NCBI GenBank assembly: GCA_947642555.1
Contig: CANRSX010000010.1
Location: 1-64,000 of the forward strand
DNA from: an uncultured Roseburia sp.
Lineage (GTDB): Bacteria; Bacillota; Clostridia; Lachnospirales; Lachnospiraceae
Direction: 5' to 3'
DNA: 64,000 bases
The first letter of the stretch is position 1. Every line of letters begins with the position of its first letter. A program made the position numbers and the translations under genes. The notes below the pieces were generated by a model. That model searched no databases and had not been told where the DNA came from. It worked only from the letters and a program-made list of their open reading frames with translations. Below, piece after piece: positions 36,514 through 45,343 of the stretch.

Positions 36514-37635
36514 TTTCCGTTCCGCAATCGTTTTCTGCACTTCTATCATCATTTCCCTGGTCACCGGCGTTCTTTTCATGGCGATCAGGGAGCAGATCCA
36601 GCCGAGAATCGGCAGGCCATAGAACACGGCGCAGATCAGAAGGACAATCGGCATGGTTTTGGGATCGGTGGGCTGCGGCATGACATCCTTATATCCGATC
36701 AGGGCGACGCAGAAGGTGGCGGACACCGCGCCGACGGAGGAGACGGCTTTGTCAATAAAGCTGTATGTACCGGCCATGGCGCCGGGCATATACTTCCCGC
36801 TGCGATAGGCCTCATAATCAACTACATCTGCCATCATGCTGCCTGTGGGGATGCTGACGGAAATCCTCATACCGTTCTGCACCATCGCCAGGATTACAAA
36901 CAGGATCATCATCGGTACGGACTCGGCTACAGGCCGCCTTGCGCTGATCAGGATAAACACGATCAGGGCGCTGTTTACCGCGATGGATACGATGCTCCAG
37001 AAGATGATGGATTTTCTGCTGCCGTGTTTTCCGGTATATTTTCCGCTCACCCCTGCAAAGATAAAAATCGGGATGATGGCGATGATATTCAGAATGGCGC
37101 TTAACTGCATGTTTCCGATCACAACGCCGTACAGCAGTGTTCCGATAATAGCCTGGCCGGATATCGTCATGGCCAGCTTATCCGAGGTGGCCGCCAGGAT
37201 ATAGCACTGCAGCCCCTTATTATCCTTCAGCAGGCTCAGCATGTCTCTCCATCTCACTTTTTCACTGCTGCCGGAGGAGACCGCGGTAAAGTTTTCCGGT
37301 TTGTCTATCCTGGAGAGCCCGATCAGGGAAAACAGAAGAAAGATACCGGAAAGGCATACGGTAAAGGTGGAGAATCTCGTATTGCATTTGTCGATGATCA
37401 TGGAAATGATGGGATCCGTGATGCCGTCGAACAGGCGTGCCAGTGTCATCAGGGTTCCCACCAAAAGGACAGAGATGCCGAATCCCAGGTTTGCCGCATA
37501 GCTCACAGAGCCGATTGCGGAGTAAAAGCACCCGCAGGAAGCCCCCTGGAGCATTGCCAGTATGATCGTACTGTTCTTTGCGCGGCGGTACTGCGTGTTG
37601 TCGTTTGCGGGTTGCGGCTGGTTTTTGTTTCCCAT
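36439..37635 (-). CDS. GPH-type MFS sugar carrier with internal deletion
   Basis: A 398-residue glycoside-pentoside-hexuronide cation symporter relative (LARLFDGITDPIISMIIDKCNTRF is the family signature). The family is usually 450-500 residues with 12 helices. Here sequence typical of the TM2-TM3 loop passes directly into what looks like the end of TM6 and the central loop (GLSRIDKPENF), so helices 3-5 seem missing in frame. The last true residues are about AERK at 36514; the final 25 codons are antisense to the AraC remnant. The start at 37635 has AGGAGG. The product is unlikely to transport normally. It would have supplied glycosides to GH78. Confidence 0.75.
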   Translation of the reverse strand: MGNKNQPQPANDNTQYRRAKNSTIILAMLQGASCGCFYSAIGSVSYAANLGFGISVLLVGTLMTLARLFDGITDPIISMIIDKCNTRFSTFTVCLSGIFLLFSLIGLSRIDKPENFTAVSSGSSEKVRWRDMLSLLKDNKGLQCYILAATSDKLAMTISGQAIIGTLLYGVVIGNMQLSAILNIIAIIPIFIFAGVSGKYTGKHGSRKSIIFWSIVSIAVNSALIVFILISARRPVAESVPMMILFVILAMVQNGMRISVSIPTGSMMADVVDYEAYRSGKYMPGAMAGTYSFIDKAVSSVGAVSATFCVALIGYKDVMPQPTDPKTMPIVLLICAVFYGLPILGWICSLIAMKRTPVTREMMIEVQKTIAERKNACRSPVCFYCCQPAEASPALFFH

Positions 37636-37768
37636 TTGAAATACCTCCTGAGTCATATTGATAAGATCAGTATAGAAGGTTTTTTCTGTGGAGACATTCA
37701 GGTTTTCGTGAAAAGGTATGGATATTCGGGAGATTTTTACCTTATATCCAAAGAAAAAGCGGAGAGCC

Positions 37769-38443
37769 TCACACCCTCCGCATCCCATTCATCACCTTAC
37801 AGAACACAATCGCCGTCAGCGTGCTCACCGCCGTCGCCAGGATCGCCGGTCCCACGATCGCAGCCGGGTTCACGCTTCCGTACTGGCTCCGGTAGGCGAT
37901 GATATTCACCGGGATCAGCTGCAGGGAGGAGATATTGATGATGAGGAAGGTGCACATCTCGTCGCTGGCCGTCCCCTTTGGCACTGCCGGACAGGTACTG
38001 TCTGCCGCGCGGATGACTTTGGAGCGGCCATCCTTATTTTTCAGACCGTCCGGGGAGCTGCCGCCCTTTCTCCGCTCCTCCTCCAGGGCCTCCAGAGCCT
38101 GCATGCCCTTAAGTCCCGCCGGCGTCGCCGCCCAGCCGAGCCCGAAAATATTCGCGATCATATTCGTGGCGATGTACTCGTTTGCGGCGTGGTCCTTTGG
38201 CAGTCTGGGGAATAAAAACCGCAGAAACGGGCTCATGCGCCGGGAGAGCCCGGCGATCATGCCGGATTTTTCCGCGATCTTCATCAGACCGACCCAGAAG
38301 GACATCACGCCGGTCATGGTGATGCACAGGGTTACAGCGTCCTGCGCGGAGGAGAGGGCCGCGCTGGTAAGCGCCGGCAGTGTCCCGTGAAAGGCGGCGT
38401 AGCTCACGCCGATTAAAATCATACATGCCCAGAGATAATTCAT
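37769..38443 (-). CDS. spmA: Spore maturation protein A
   Basis: A 224-residue membrane protein of the SpmA family, with the MNYLWACMILIGVSYAAFHG opening, an internal GLGWAATPAGLKGM segment, and ISSLQLIPVNIIAYRSQYGS near the end. In Bacillus and most Clostridia spmB follows spmA directly in one operon. Here spmB is 20 kb downstream on the same strand. The start has AAGGAGG. The conserved C-terminus is complete, so the split lies after the stop. Confidence 0.93.
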   Translation of the reverse strand: MNYLWACMILIGVSYAAFHGTLPALTSAALSSAQDAVTLCITMTGVMSFWVGLMKIAEKSGMIAGLSRRMSPFLRFLFPRLPKDHAANEYIATNMIANIFGLGWAATPAGLKGMQALEALEEERRKGGSSPDGLKNKDGRSKVIRAADSTCPAVPKGTASDEMCTFLIINISSLQLIPVNIIAYRSQYGSVNPAAIVGPAILATAVSTLTAIVFCKVMNGMRRV

Positions 38444-38583
38444 AAAAACCTCCTTCGGATTTCAAAGCTGTATCTATTATATAAAGAAAACACGGAAAAC
38501 AGAACCGTTCGCCCCGGCATAATTTCACGCGCGCTCTCATAGGATATTCTGATATTAGAGAGCTATCACGAGGTATCGCGATT

Positions 38584-40419
38584 TTGAAAACAATTCACTG
38601 GAGCGCATGTGATCGGAAGGAGGTTCGTCGGAGGAGATTACGGAGCGCCATCGCCGGCCTGCTGGCAGTTCTGCTGCTGGTCTCTGGCTGTGATCTCCCG
38701 CACTTTGGAAACAGTGAGACATCCGGGCGCAGTGGGGCGGAGGCGGATGCCGCGGCCACGGAGACGGCGGCTTTTGATGCATTTCTGGAGGAGTTTTTCC
38801 GGTCCGAGGTCACCGGGAATACGATCAACCTGCATTTTACCCTGGCGGACCCGGAGCGCTACGGCATCACAGAGACGCCCATCACACTGGGGGAAATCTC
38901 AGAGCAGGCGATGACGGAGGCGGATGCCGGAATTGAGAACCTGCTGTCCGTGCTGGATGATTTTAACTACAAACGGCTTGACACATCGCGGCAGCTGACC
39001 TGCGATGTGATAAAAGAGTATTTACAGACAGAGCTGTCCGTGTCAGAGCTTGCGTATTATGACGAGCTATTACGTCCCTCCACCGGAATCCAGGCGCAGC
39101 TGCCGGTGCTGTACGAGGAATACCGTTTTTATGACAGGCAGGATGTCGAGGATTATCTCGCGCTGATTGCGCTGACGGACGATTATTTTTCACAGATCAT
39201 CGCGTTTGAACAGAAAAAGGCGGAGCTGGGCCTGTTCATGTCGGACTTTGCCTGCGATACGATCATTTCCCAGTGTGAGACATTTGTCAAAAATCCGAAA
39301 GAGCACTACCTGATCCAGACCTTTGACCGAAAGGTGGATCAGATGGACGGCCTGACGGAGCGCGAGAGGGAATTATACAAGTCAAAAAACGAGACAATTG
39401 TAAATGAACATGTGCTTCCGGCCTACCGGATGCTGGCGGATGCGCTGACCGGGCTGCTCGGGAGCGGGGAAAACGAGATGGGGCTCTGTTATCTTCCCGA
39501 GGGAAGAGCGTATTATGAATACCTGGTCAGCCACAATACCGGAAGCGGAAAAAGCGTGGCGGAAATTCAGAAGATGATCAGCGAGCAGAGAAATCAGGAT
39601 CTGACCGAGGCGGCGGTCCTTTTGCTGGATTACCCGGATCTGAAAAAAAAGAGCGGAAGCGTCGTGCTGACCGGGCGGGATTCGGTAGCTACGCTTGAGG
39701 TGTTAAAACAGCAGATGGCGTCGGAATTCCCGGCGGCGCCGGAGGCGGAGTACACGGTCAGCTACATCGACGAGTGTATGGAGGAGTACATGGCGCCGGC
39801 TTTTTACATCACGGCTCCGATCGACGATTACGGAAAAAACGCGATTTTTATCAATGCCTCGACAGATGCCACCTCCATGCGGTATTTTACAACGCTTGCC
39901 CACGAGGGATTCCCCGGACATCTCTATCAGACGGTGATGTCCTATGAGGCCGGGCTGGCCCCTGCACGGACAGTTTTAAACTTCCCGGGTTATGTGGAAG
40001 GGTGGGCGACATATGTAGAAATGATTTCGTATCACTATGCCGGTCTTAAGGAAGAGCTTGCCGCGCTGATGTCGCACAACCAGTCCGCGCTGCTAAGTCT
40101 TTATGCGTCAACGGATCTCGGCATCCACTATGACGGATGGGACTTTTCGGATACGGTTGCCTTTTGGGAGACCTACGGGATCACCGACCGCACCGTGCTG
40201 CGGGAGATCTATGAGCTGATCGTGGAGGAACCGGCGCATTATCTGAAATATTACGTCGGGTATCTGGAATTTCTGCGGTTAAAGGAAAAGGCGCAGAAGA
40301 CCTACGGCAGTGACTACAGCGATATCGCCTTTCACCGTGCCATACTGGAAATCGGTCCCGCGCCGTTTCCCATCGTGGAGCAGTATCTGGATGCGTATTA
40401 TGATGATACCGGAGCATAA
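38584..40419 (+). CDS. DUF885 lipoprotein, putative metallopeptidase
   Basis: A 611-residue exported lipoprotein: an Arg-rich n-region, a hydrophobic core and lipobox LVSGC with Cys36. The rest is a DUF885 domain. HEGFPGH at 440-446 followed by EGWATYVE resembles a gluzincin-type zinc site (HExxH-like with a downstream Glu). Family members are presumed peptidases. The start is taken as TTG 38584 with a weak GAGG; no in-frame ATG precedes the signal peptide, so the exact start is uncertain. Confidence 0.88.
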   Translation: MKTIHWSACDRKEVRRRRLRSAIAGLLAVLLLVSGCDLPHFGNSETSGRSGAEADAAATETAAFDAFLEEFFRSEVTGNTINLHFTLADPERYGITETPITLGEISEQAMTEADAGIENLLSVLDDFNYKRLDTSRQLTCDVIKEYLQTELSVSELAYYDELLRPSTGIQAQLPVLYEEYRFYDRQDVEDYLALIALTDDYFSQIIAFEQKKAELGLFMSDFACDTIISQCETFVKNPKEHYLIQTFDRKVDQMDGLTERERELYKSKNETIVNEHVLPAYRMLADALTGLLGSGENEMGLCYLPEGRAYYEYLVSHNTGSGKSVAEIQKMISEQRNQDLTEAAVLLLDYPDLKKKSGSVVLTGRDSVATLEVLKQQMASEFPAAPEAEYTVSYIDECMEEYMAPAFYITAPIDDYGKNAIFINASTDATSMRYFTTLAHEGFPGHLYQTVMSYEAGLAPARTVLNFPGYVEGWATYVEMISYHYAGLKEELAALMSHNQSALLSLYASTDLGIHYDGWDFSDTVAFWETYGITDRTVLREIYELIVEEPAHYLKYYVGYLEFLRLKEKAQKTYGSDYSDIAFHRAILEIGPAPFPIVEQYLDAYYDDTGA

Positions 40420-40452
40420 AGAGGTTACCGCCCCGGACTTCATCATAAGCGT

Positions 40453-41682
40453 TTACGCGACCTGCGTCCGTCGGAACACGCGGTAAATCAGCGGAAGCAG
40501 CAGGATACAGGCAGCCGGGTAAATTGCAAATAACAGCGGGGCCGACCTGCAGATATGAGTTCCGACGCGATAGAGCGAAAACAGGGAAAACACGGTATTC
40601 ATCTGCAGCAGCTGGTCGGGCAGAAGCCCGATGAGCTTTGTGAGCATGGCATTGTGGCTGCCGGAGAGAAATCCGGGCGCAAACATCAGAAAAAACGGGA
40701 TCGTGACCGCAAAGGCAGTGGATTTTGTCTTTGCGGAGACGAGCATCGCAAGGAGCAGCATGAACAGACAGCCCAAATATCCGCCCAGCACGATCAGCGC
40801 ATAAGCCTGGCCGTTGGTCAGCTCATATAAGGTTTTCCAGCGGAAGACCGCGATCAGGCAGTCGGCGCCGTCCGTGCCGAGCAATCCGAGCGTGACGGCG
40901 GTATAGATCAGCATCATTGTCCAGTAGGTTCCGGTGATCACAAGAAATCCTGCGCACAGCTTGGCAAGAACCGCTCTCCTCCTCCCGTGATATGTGGAAA
41001 AGAAGATGGCGTCCGCTTTCTGTGCTGCCTCGCCGGAAAAGATACCAGCGATGGGGAAGACCAGAATCAAAAGAGAAATCATAATGATGGTGGCGGAATA
41101 GGTCTGCAGATTCAGCCACCCTTCTGCGTAGTCATACCAAAGCGGCGTGGGGAGCTCCTGGTATTTCTGAATGATCCATTCCCTTTCCGATTCTGAAAAC
41201 GTATCCTTCGCCTCGCCGTCCAGCCATTCCGTAAGCTGTGCCATCCGGTTCGGATAAAAGCGGGAGGCATCCTCCGGCGTCAGGGAGTCCGGCAGATAAT
41301 AGTCGAGTTCCCGGAAGCCGGAAAAGGAGCGGGCGATCATCATCCGGATATCATAAAAGCCTTGTTTTTTGCTGAAAGCAATTTCCTGCTGTACGACATT
41401 TGAAGACTGTGCTTCCGGCGTTGCATTGACGCGCGCGTTTTCTTCGATCACACGCCGGATCACATCCTCGTCCACATATCCGGCCCACTCTTTCCTGGCG
41501 GCCCGCAGCTTTTGCGCCGCGGAAGGGCCGGCCGTTTTTTCACCCTGTTCATCGATCCAGGAGACGCTGTGGACGGTGAGAAACGTTGTGACGCCCAGGG
41601 TGACGCACAGCAGCAGGAGCGCGAGCTTTGCGCTGTGCTGGGAAAAAATCTTTTTTATCTCATAATATATCATCTGAGTCAT
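40453..41682 (-). CDS. ABC-2-type transporter permease
   Basis: A 409-residue membrane protein. One helix follows the short N-terminus (KLALLLLCVTLGVTTFL), a long extracytoplasmic segment of about 150 residues comes next, then five hydrophobic helices. This layout is common in export or resistance permeases of Firmicutes. The ATG at 41682 with AGGTGA is preferred over a TTG at 41706. It overlaps the ATPase gene by 23 bp, forming one transporter. The substrate is unknown; peptide antibiotics are a reasonable guess. Confidence 0.85.
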   Translation of the reverse strand: MTQMIYYEIKKIFSQHSAKLALLLLCVTLGVTTFLTVHSVSWIDEQGEKTAGPSAAQKLRAARKEWAGYVDEDVIRRVIEENARVNATPEAQSSNVVQQEIAFSKKQGFYDIRMMIARSFSGFRELDYYLPDSLTPEDASRFYPNRMAQLTEWLDGEAKDTFSESEREWIIQKYQELPTPLWYDYAEGWLNLQTYSATIIMISLLILVFPIAGIFSGEAAQKADAIFFSTYHGRRRAVLAKLCAGFLVITGTYWTMMLIYTAVTLGLLGTDGADCLIAVFRWKTLYELTNGQAYALIVLGGYLGCLFMLLLAMLVSAKTKSTAFAVTIPFFLMFAPGFLSGSHNAMLTKLIGLLPDQLLQMNTVFSLFSLYRVGTHICRSAPLLFAIYPAACILLLPLIYRVFRRTQVA

Positions 41683-42556
41683 TTGTTTCACCTGTTCTTT
41701 CTCCAAAATAAGACAGAAAAATATCTTCTAATGTGGCTTTTTCGCGGATAGAAGACATAACGGGAGGGGTTTTTGATAAAATCCGCATTGCGGTGCCCTC
41801 CGGTGTGCTGCGGATATTGGCGACCTTATACCGGCGCAGGAGATCCGCGGCCTGCTCCTTTGGAACGACACAGCTCCACACAGTTTCAGGAATGTCGGCG
41901 AGGATTTCCGTCTGCGTGCCTGTGTGTAAGAAGGCGCCGTCCTTCATGAGAAGGATTTCCGACGCGATATACTCGATATCGGAGACAATGTGGGTGGACA
42001 GCAGCACCAGCCGGTCCTCGGAGATCTCGCTGATCAGGTTGCGGAAACGGATCCTCTCGTTCGGGTCAAGTCCGGCGGTGGGCTCATCCAGGATCAGAAT
42101 GCGCGGATGATTGAGCAGCGCCTGCGCGATGCCGGCCCGCCGTTTCATGCCGCCGGAGAGCTTTCTCATTTTCCGGCTCCGTACCGGATCAAGCCCCACC
42201 TGTTTTAACAGCGTATTCACACGCTGCCTGGCGGTCGCCGGTCGAAGGCCCTTGATGGACGCGATGTACATCAGATAGTCCTCAACGGAAAAGTTTGGAT
42301 AAAAGCCAAAATCCTGCGGCAGATATCCGAGCAGCTTCCGGTAGTCGGCGTCCATGGTAAAAATATCGGCGCCGTTCCATGTGATGCGTCCGGCGGTCGG
42401 CTTTAAGAGGGTGCAGAGCATCCGCATCAGCGTGGTTTTTCCTGCTCCGTTTACACCGAGCAGCCCGTAGACTCCGGTGGAAAGGGTGCAGCTGATGTTA
42501 TTTACAGCTGTAGTATCTTTGAATGTTTTTGTCAGGTTTTCGATCACAAGTTCCAT
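41660..42556 (-). CDS. ABC transporter ATP-binding protein
   Basis: A 298-residue nucleotide-binding subunit. Walker A is GVNGAGKTT, the signature is LSGGMKRR, Walker B is ILILDEPTAGLD, and the switch His lies in STHIVSD. The C-terminal extension of about 80 residues is like that of BcrA/drug-export type ATPases. An ACGGAGGTAACTC site precedes the start. It is the third gene of the four-gene sigma factor operon. Confidence 0.93.
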   Translation of the reverse strand: MELVIENLTKTFKDTTAVNNISCTLSTGVYGLLGVNGAGKTTLMRMLCTLLKPTAGRITWNGADIFTMDADYRKLLGYLPQDFGFYPNFSVEDYLMYIASIKGLRPATARQRVNTLLKQVGLDPVRSRKMRKLSGGMKRRAGIAQALLNHPRILILDEPTAGLDPNERIRFRNLISEISEDRLVLLSTHIVSDIEYIASEILLMKDGAFLHTGTQTEILADIPETVWSCVVPKEQAADLLRRYKVANIRSTPEGTAMRILSKTPPVMSSIREKATLEDIFLSYFGERTGETNDSDDIL

Positions 42557-42568
42557 GAGTTACCTCCG

Positions 42569-43327
42569 TCAGAGTAAAGTCTGCATTTCCATGCAGGAGT
42601 CACAGGATAAGCAGACGCGCCGGATCAGCCAGGCCAGGTACAAAACCGAGATCACGGTGAGCCCAATCCATACGACCGGGAGCACGGCCCGGTAGATCTC
42701 GTCCTGCATGATCAGAAAAATCCATATGCCGCTCCAGAAAATGGAGAGAGCGACGGCGTAATATTCCGAGTCTGTAAAACGGCTGCAGAGAAAGCGGAAA
42801 CAGATGCAGCAGGTCACGCAAAGCGGGAAGAAAAACTGTGTGGTCAGCTCAAAGAGAGAAATCCGTTCCGTATACGTTGCCAGCCCGCTGAATACAACGA
42901 GAAGCAGGGTGTCCGCCATCGCAAACAGCAGCATGCGTGCTGTGTAGATCTGGCGGAGCGAATAAAAGGCAGCTCCTTCGATTTCGAGGGAATCCGTGCG
43001 TCTGCTGCGCCACAGCTCCGGGATGATCAGCATCGCAAAGACCGGGGCGAGCCCGCCGATATACCGCCGGATGGCATCCACGCTGTCGGAGAGAATGAGC
43101 ATACGCCAGATCAGAAGGAGCACGGCGATCTGGAGCAGCCACCAGCGTTTCTTCAGATACAGAAACTGACAGAACAGGAATTCGGGATATGACGTATTCC
43201 GCTGCCGGTCGCTCTGATAAAAGGCCTGCTTTGCGCGGATCAGCGTCTGTCGGATTTTTGCCTCGTCGGGCTCTGATTTCACGTTTGCAGGTGGTCTGGC
43301 ATTCAGGATGTGTTTTAATCGGTCCAT
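42569..43327 (-). CDS. Membrane protein in sigma factor/ABC operon
   Basis: A 252-residue protein. Residues 1-65 are a basic cytoplasmic region (RQTLIRAKQAFYQSDRQRN) and about six hydrophobic helices follow. No family is recognised. It starts inside the sigma factor gene (13-bp overlap) and is followed by the ABC genes after 12 bp. The position suits an anti-sigma factor or a sensor, but the usual zinc anti-sigma motif is absent, so this remains open. Confidence 0.7.
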   Translation of the reverse strand: MDRLKHILNARPPANVKSEPDEAKIRQTLIRAKQAFYQSDRQRNTSYPEFLFCQFLYLKKRWWLLQIAVLLLIWRMLILSDSVDAIRRYIGGLAPVFAMLIIPELWRSRRTDSLEIEGAAFYSLRQIYTARMLLFAMADTLLLVVFSGLATYTERISLFELTTQFFFPLCVTCCICFRFLCSRFTDSEYYAVALSIFWSGIWIFLIMQDEIYRAVLPVVWIGLTVISVLYLAWLIRRVCLSCDSCMEMQTLL

Positions 43328-43884
43328 GGTATCCTCCTTTTCTTTTTTCTGCTGCTGCCCTCACTGTCGTCCAGATCGGCCAGCAACCGTTCTTTGGCCT
43401 GCCGGAGCCGGTATTTTACCAGGGGAAGGCCGATCTGTAAAATTTTTGCGATATCTTTCTGCTTCAGGTCTTCATAATAATAAAGAAGAATCACCTCGCG
43501 CAGCTCTTCCGGAAGACGGGAAAGCGCCTGCCTCACATCGATACCGGCGTGGATCTGGTCTGCGGGAAAAGCGGCGTCTGGACTGTCCGCTTCCTCCTCT
43601 GACAGGGAAAGGGGCAGGCTTTTTGCGGCCCGGTAATAGTCGGCACACAGATTCCCGGAAATCGTGTAAAGGAAGTTCAGGGCTTTACCCTGATGGCGGT
43701 AATCCGGCAGGGCGGAAAAGAAACGGACAAAGGTTTCCTGTGTGAGATCCTCCGCGTCCTCCTTCCCTGCCAGGCGGTATCTGAGATGGCGCAGGATAAC
43801 GGGGTAGTAGCGGCGCACAAAAATCTCCATTGCATCCTCGCTGCCCTGCTTCATGCGCTGGATCAGGAGAGCGTCTGTATCCAT
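43315..43884 (-). CDS. ECF-type RNA polymerase sigma factor
   Basis: A 189-residue sigma-70 family protein with region 2 (DAEDLTQETFVRFFSALPDY) and region 4 (LSRLPEELREVILLYYYEDLKQKDIAKIL). There is no region 3, as usual for ECF sigmas. The ATG at 43884 has GGAGGTGCAC; the longer open frame upstream has no homology. It heads an operon with a membrane protein and an ABC exporter, so it probably turns on this operon under envelope or antibiotic stress. Confidence 0.9.
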   Translation of the reverse strand: MDTDALLIQRMKQGSEDAMEIFVRRYYPVILRHLRYRLAGKEDAEDLTQETFVRFFSALPDYRHQGKALNFLYTISGNLCADYYRAAKSLPLSLSEEEADSPDAAFPADQIHAGIDVRQALSRLPEELREVILLYYYEDLKQKDIAKILQIGLPLVKYRLRQAKERLLADLDDSEGSSRKKKRRIPWTD

Positions 43885-43960
43885 GTGCACCTCCTTTCCT
43901 GTGACTGCTGTGTTTCTATAAGGTATAACGTGTGAGGGAGAAAAAAAGATAGGATAAATT

Positions 43961-45328
43961 TTATTCAAAGCGAAAGGAATCGCCCCAGACTTCATTGCAG
44001 AGGTCAACGCAGTACGCCCGTGAGAAGGCGGGGTCCTGTGAACGAATGGCGTTACCGGCGGCGAGCGCATCCGTGTAATCCGATAAAAACCAGGCGGCGA
44101 CTCCGTCGGTTCCGTCCGAGAGATGGCAGACGATTGGCCTGATATCGTAATCGGTAATTGCCACCCCGCCGTCTGCCGTGCGCCCGATCGTGACCTTTGC
44201 CATGCCGCCGACCATGCGGTTTGCAATCCCCTCGCCGGAAGAGGAAGTCCAGTTGACAAAATTGCCGAGCGAATAGTAGACGAGCATTTCGTGCCCTTCG
44301 TCGTCGCGCATCCACCCGATGGGCTCGATAACATGCGGATGCGTGCCGATACACAGATCCGCTCCGTTTTTCAGAAACAGATCCGCCCAGTATTCCTGCT
44401 CCGCGGAGGGGACGAGCTGATATTCGGTTCCCCAGTGCGGGCAGACAATGGTAAAATCCGCCAGCTCCTCCGCCAGCGCCAGGTCGGCCTGCACGGTTTC
44501 TTCTTCCAGCAGATTTACCGCGCCGGGCATGGAGGCCGGCATGGGAATCCCGTTTGTTCCATAGGTGTAGTTTAAAATCGCAATGCGGATCCCATCCTGT
44601 TCATAGAAGAAAACGCGTCCCTGCTGCTGCCCCCAGCCGCTGCCTATGGCGATGGAATAAGTGTCATCTCCGACGGCACCAAAACCGCTGCTGTCATCTC
44701 CGCTGCTGCCAGAGGAACTGTCGCCGCTGATTCCGAGCACCGCGATATCCGGGTGCTGTTCCCAGTAGGTCAGACAGTTCTGGATGCCGGCTTCCCCTTT
44801 GTCCAGGGCGTGATTGGTCGCATGAAGGATGACGTCAAAACCGGCTGCATCCAGCGCGTCTCCGAGTTCATAGGGCGCGTTAAAGCAGGGATAGCCGCTC
44901 ACGCCAAGCTCGCTGCCGCCGATGATGACCTCCTGGTTGACGAGGGCGAGATCCGCCGATGAGACAGTATCTTTTATATTTGTAAATAAGGCGTCAAAAC
45001 AGTAGCTGCCGTCCGCCCGCAGCCCGCTCTCGGCGACCGGCGCATGGAGCAGGACGTCGCCCACCATGACAAGAGAGATTTCGGCGGGCAGGCTGTCTGA
45101 TGTCCTGCTGTCTTCCGCGGAGGGAGTGTAATCGGAATTTTCCCCAGACAAAGTGCGATCGGAAGAGAAGCTGCTCTCCTCAGGCATATTATATTCTTTT
45201 AAGTATCTTCCACACCCGCCAAAGACAAAAGAAATATAAATCAATGACAATAAAAGACAAAATATTTCCCTTATATAATGTCCTGTATGTCCAGGCCTGT
45301 TTTTCCGCTGTATTCTCTGTAAATTCAT
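43961..45328 (-). CDS. CapA-family lipoprotein
   Basis: A 455-residue exported lipoprotein with lipobox FGGC (Cys39) and a Ser-rich linker. A PGA_cap metallophosphatase-like domain follows, with motifs MVGDVLLH, NHALDKG, CPHWGTEY and GTHPHVIEP. CapA/PgsA-like proteins act in polyglutamate or envelope polymer handling; standalone copies are common in Clostridia and of unclear role. The ATG at 45328 with GGCGG is favoured over GTG 45334. Confidence 0.87.
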   Translation of the reverse strand: MNLQRIQRKNRPGHTGHYIREIFCLLLSLIYISFVFGGCGRYLKEYNMPEESSFSSDRTLSGENSDYTPSAEDSRTSDSLPAEISLVMVGDVLLHAPVAESGLRADGSYCFDALFTNIKDTVSSADLALVNQEVIIGGSELGVSGYPCFNAPYELGDALDAAGFDVILHATNHALDKGEAGIQNCLTYWEQHPDIAVLGISGDSSSGSSGDDSSGFGAVGDDTYSIAIGSGWGQQQGRVFFYEQDGIRIAILNYTYGTNGIPMPASMPGAVNLLEEETVQADLALAEELADFTIVCPHWGTEYQLVPSAEQEYWADLFLKNGADLCIGTHPHVIEPIGWMRDDEGHEMLVYYSLGNFVNWTSSSGEGIANRMVGGMAKVTIGRTADGGVAITDYDIRPIVCHLSDGTDGVAAWFLSDYTDALAAGNAIRSQDPAFSRAYCVDLCNEVWGDSFRFE

Positions 45329-45343
45329 ATTCACACCGCCTTT

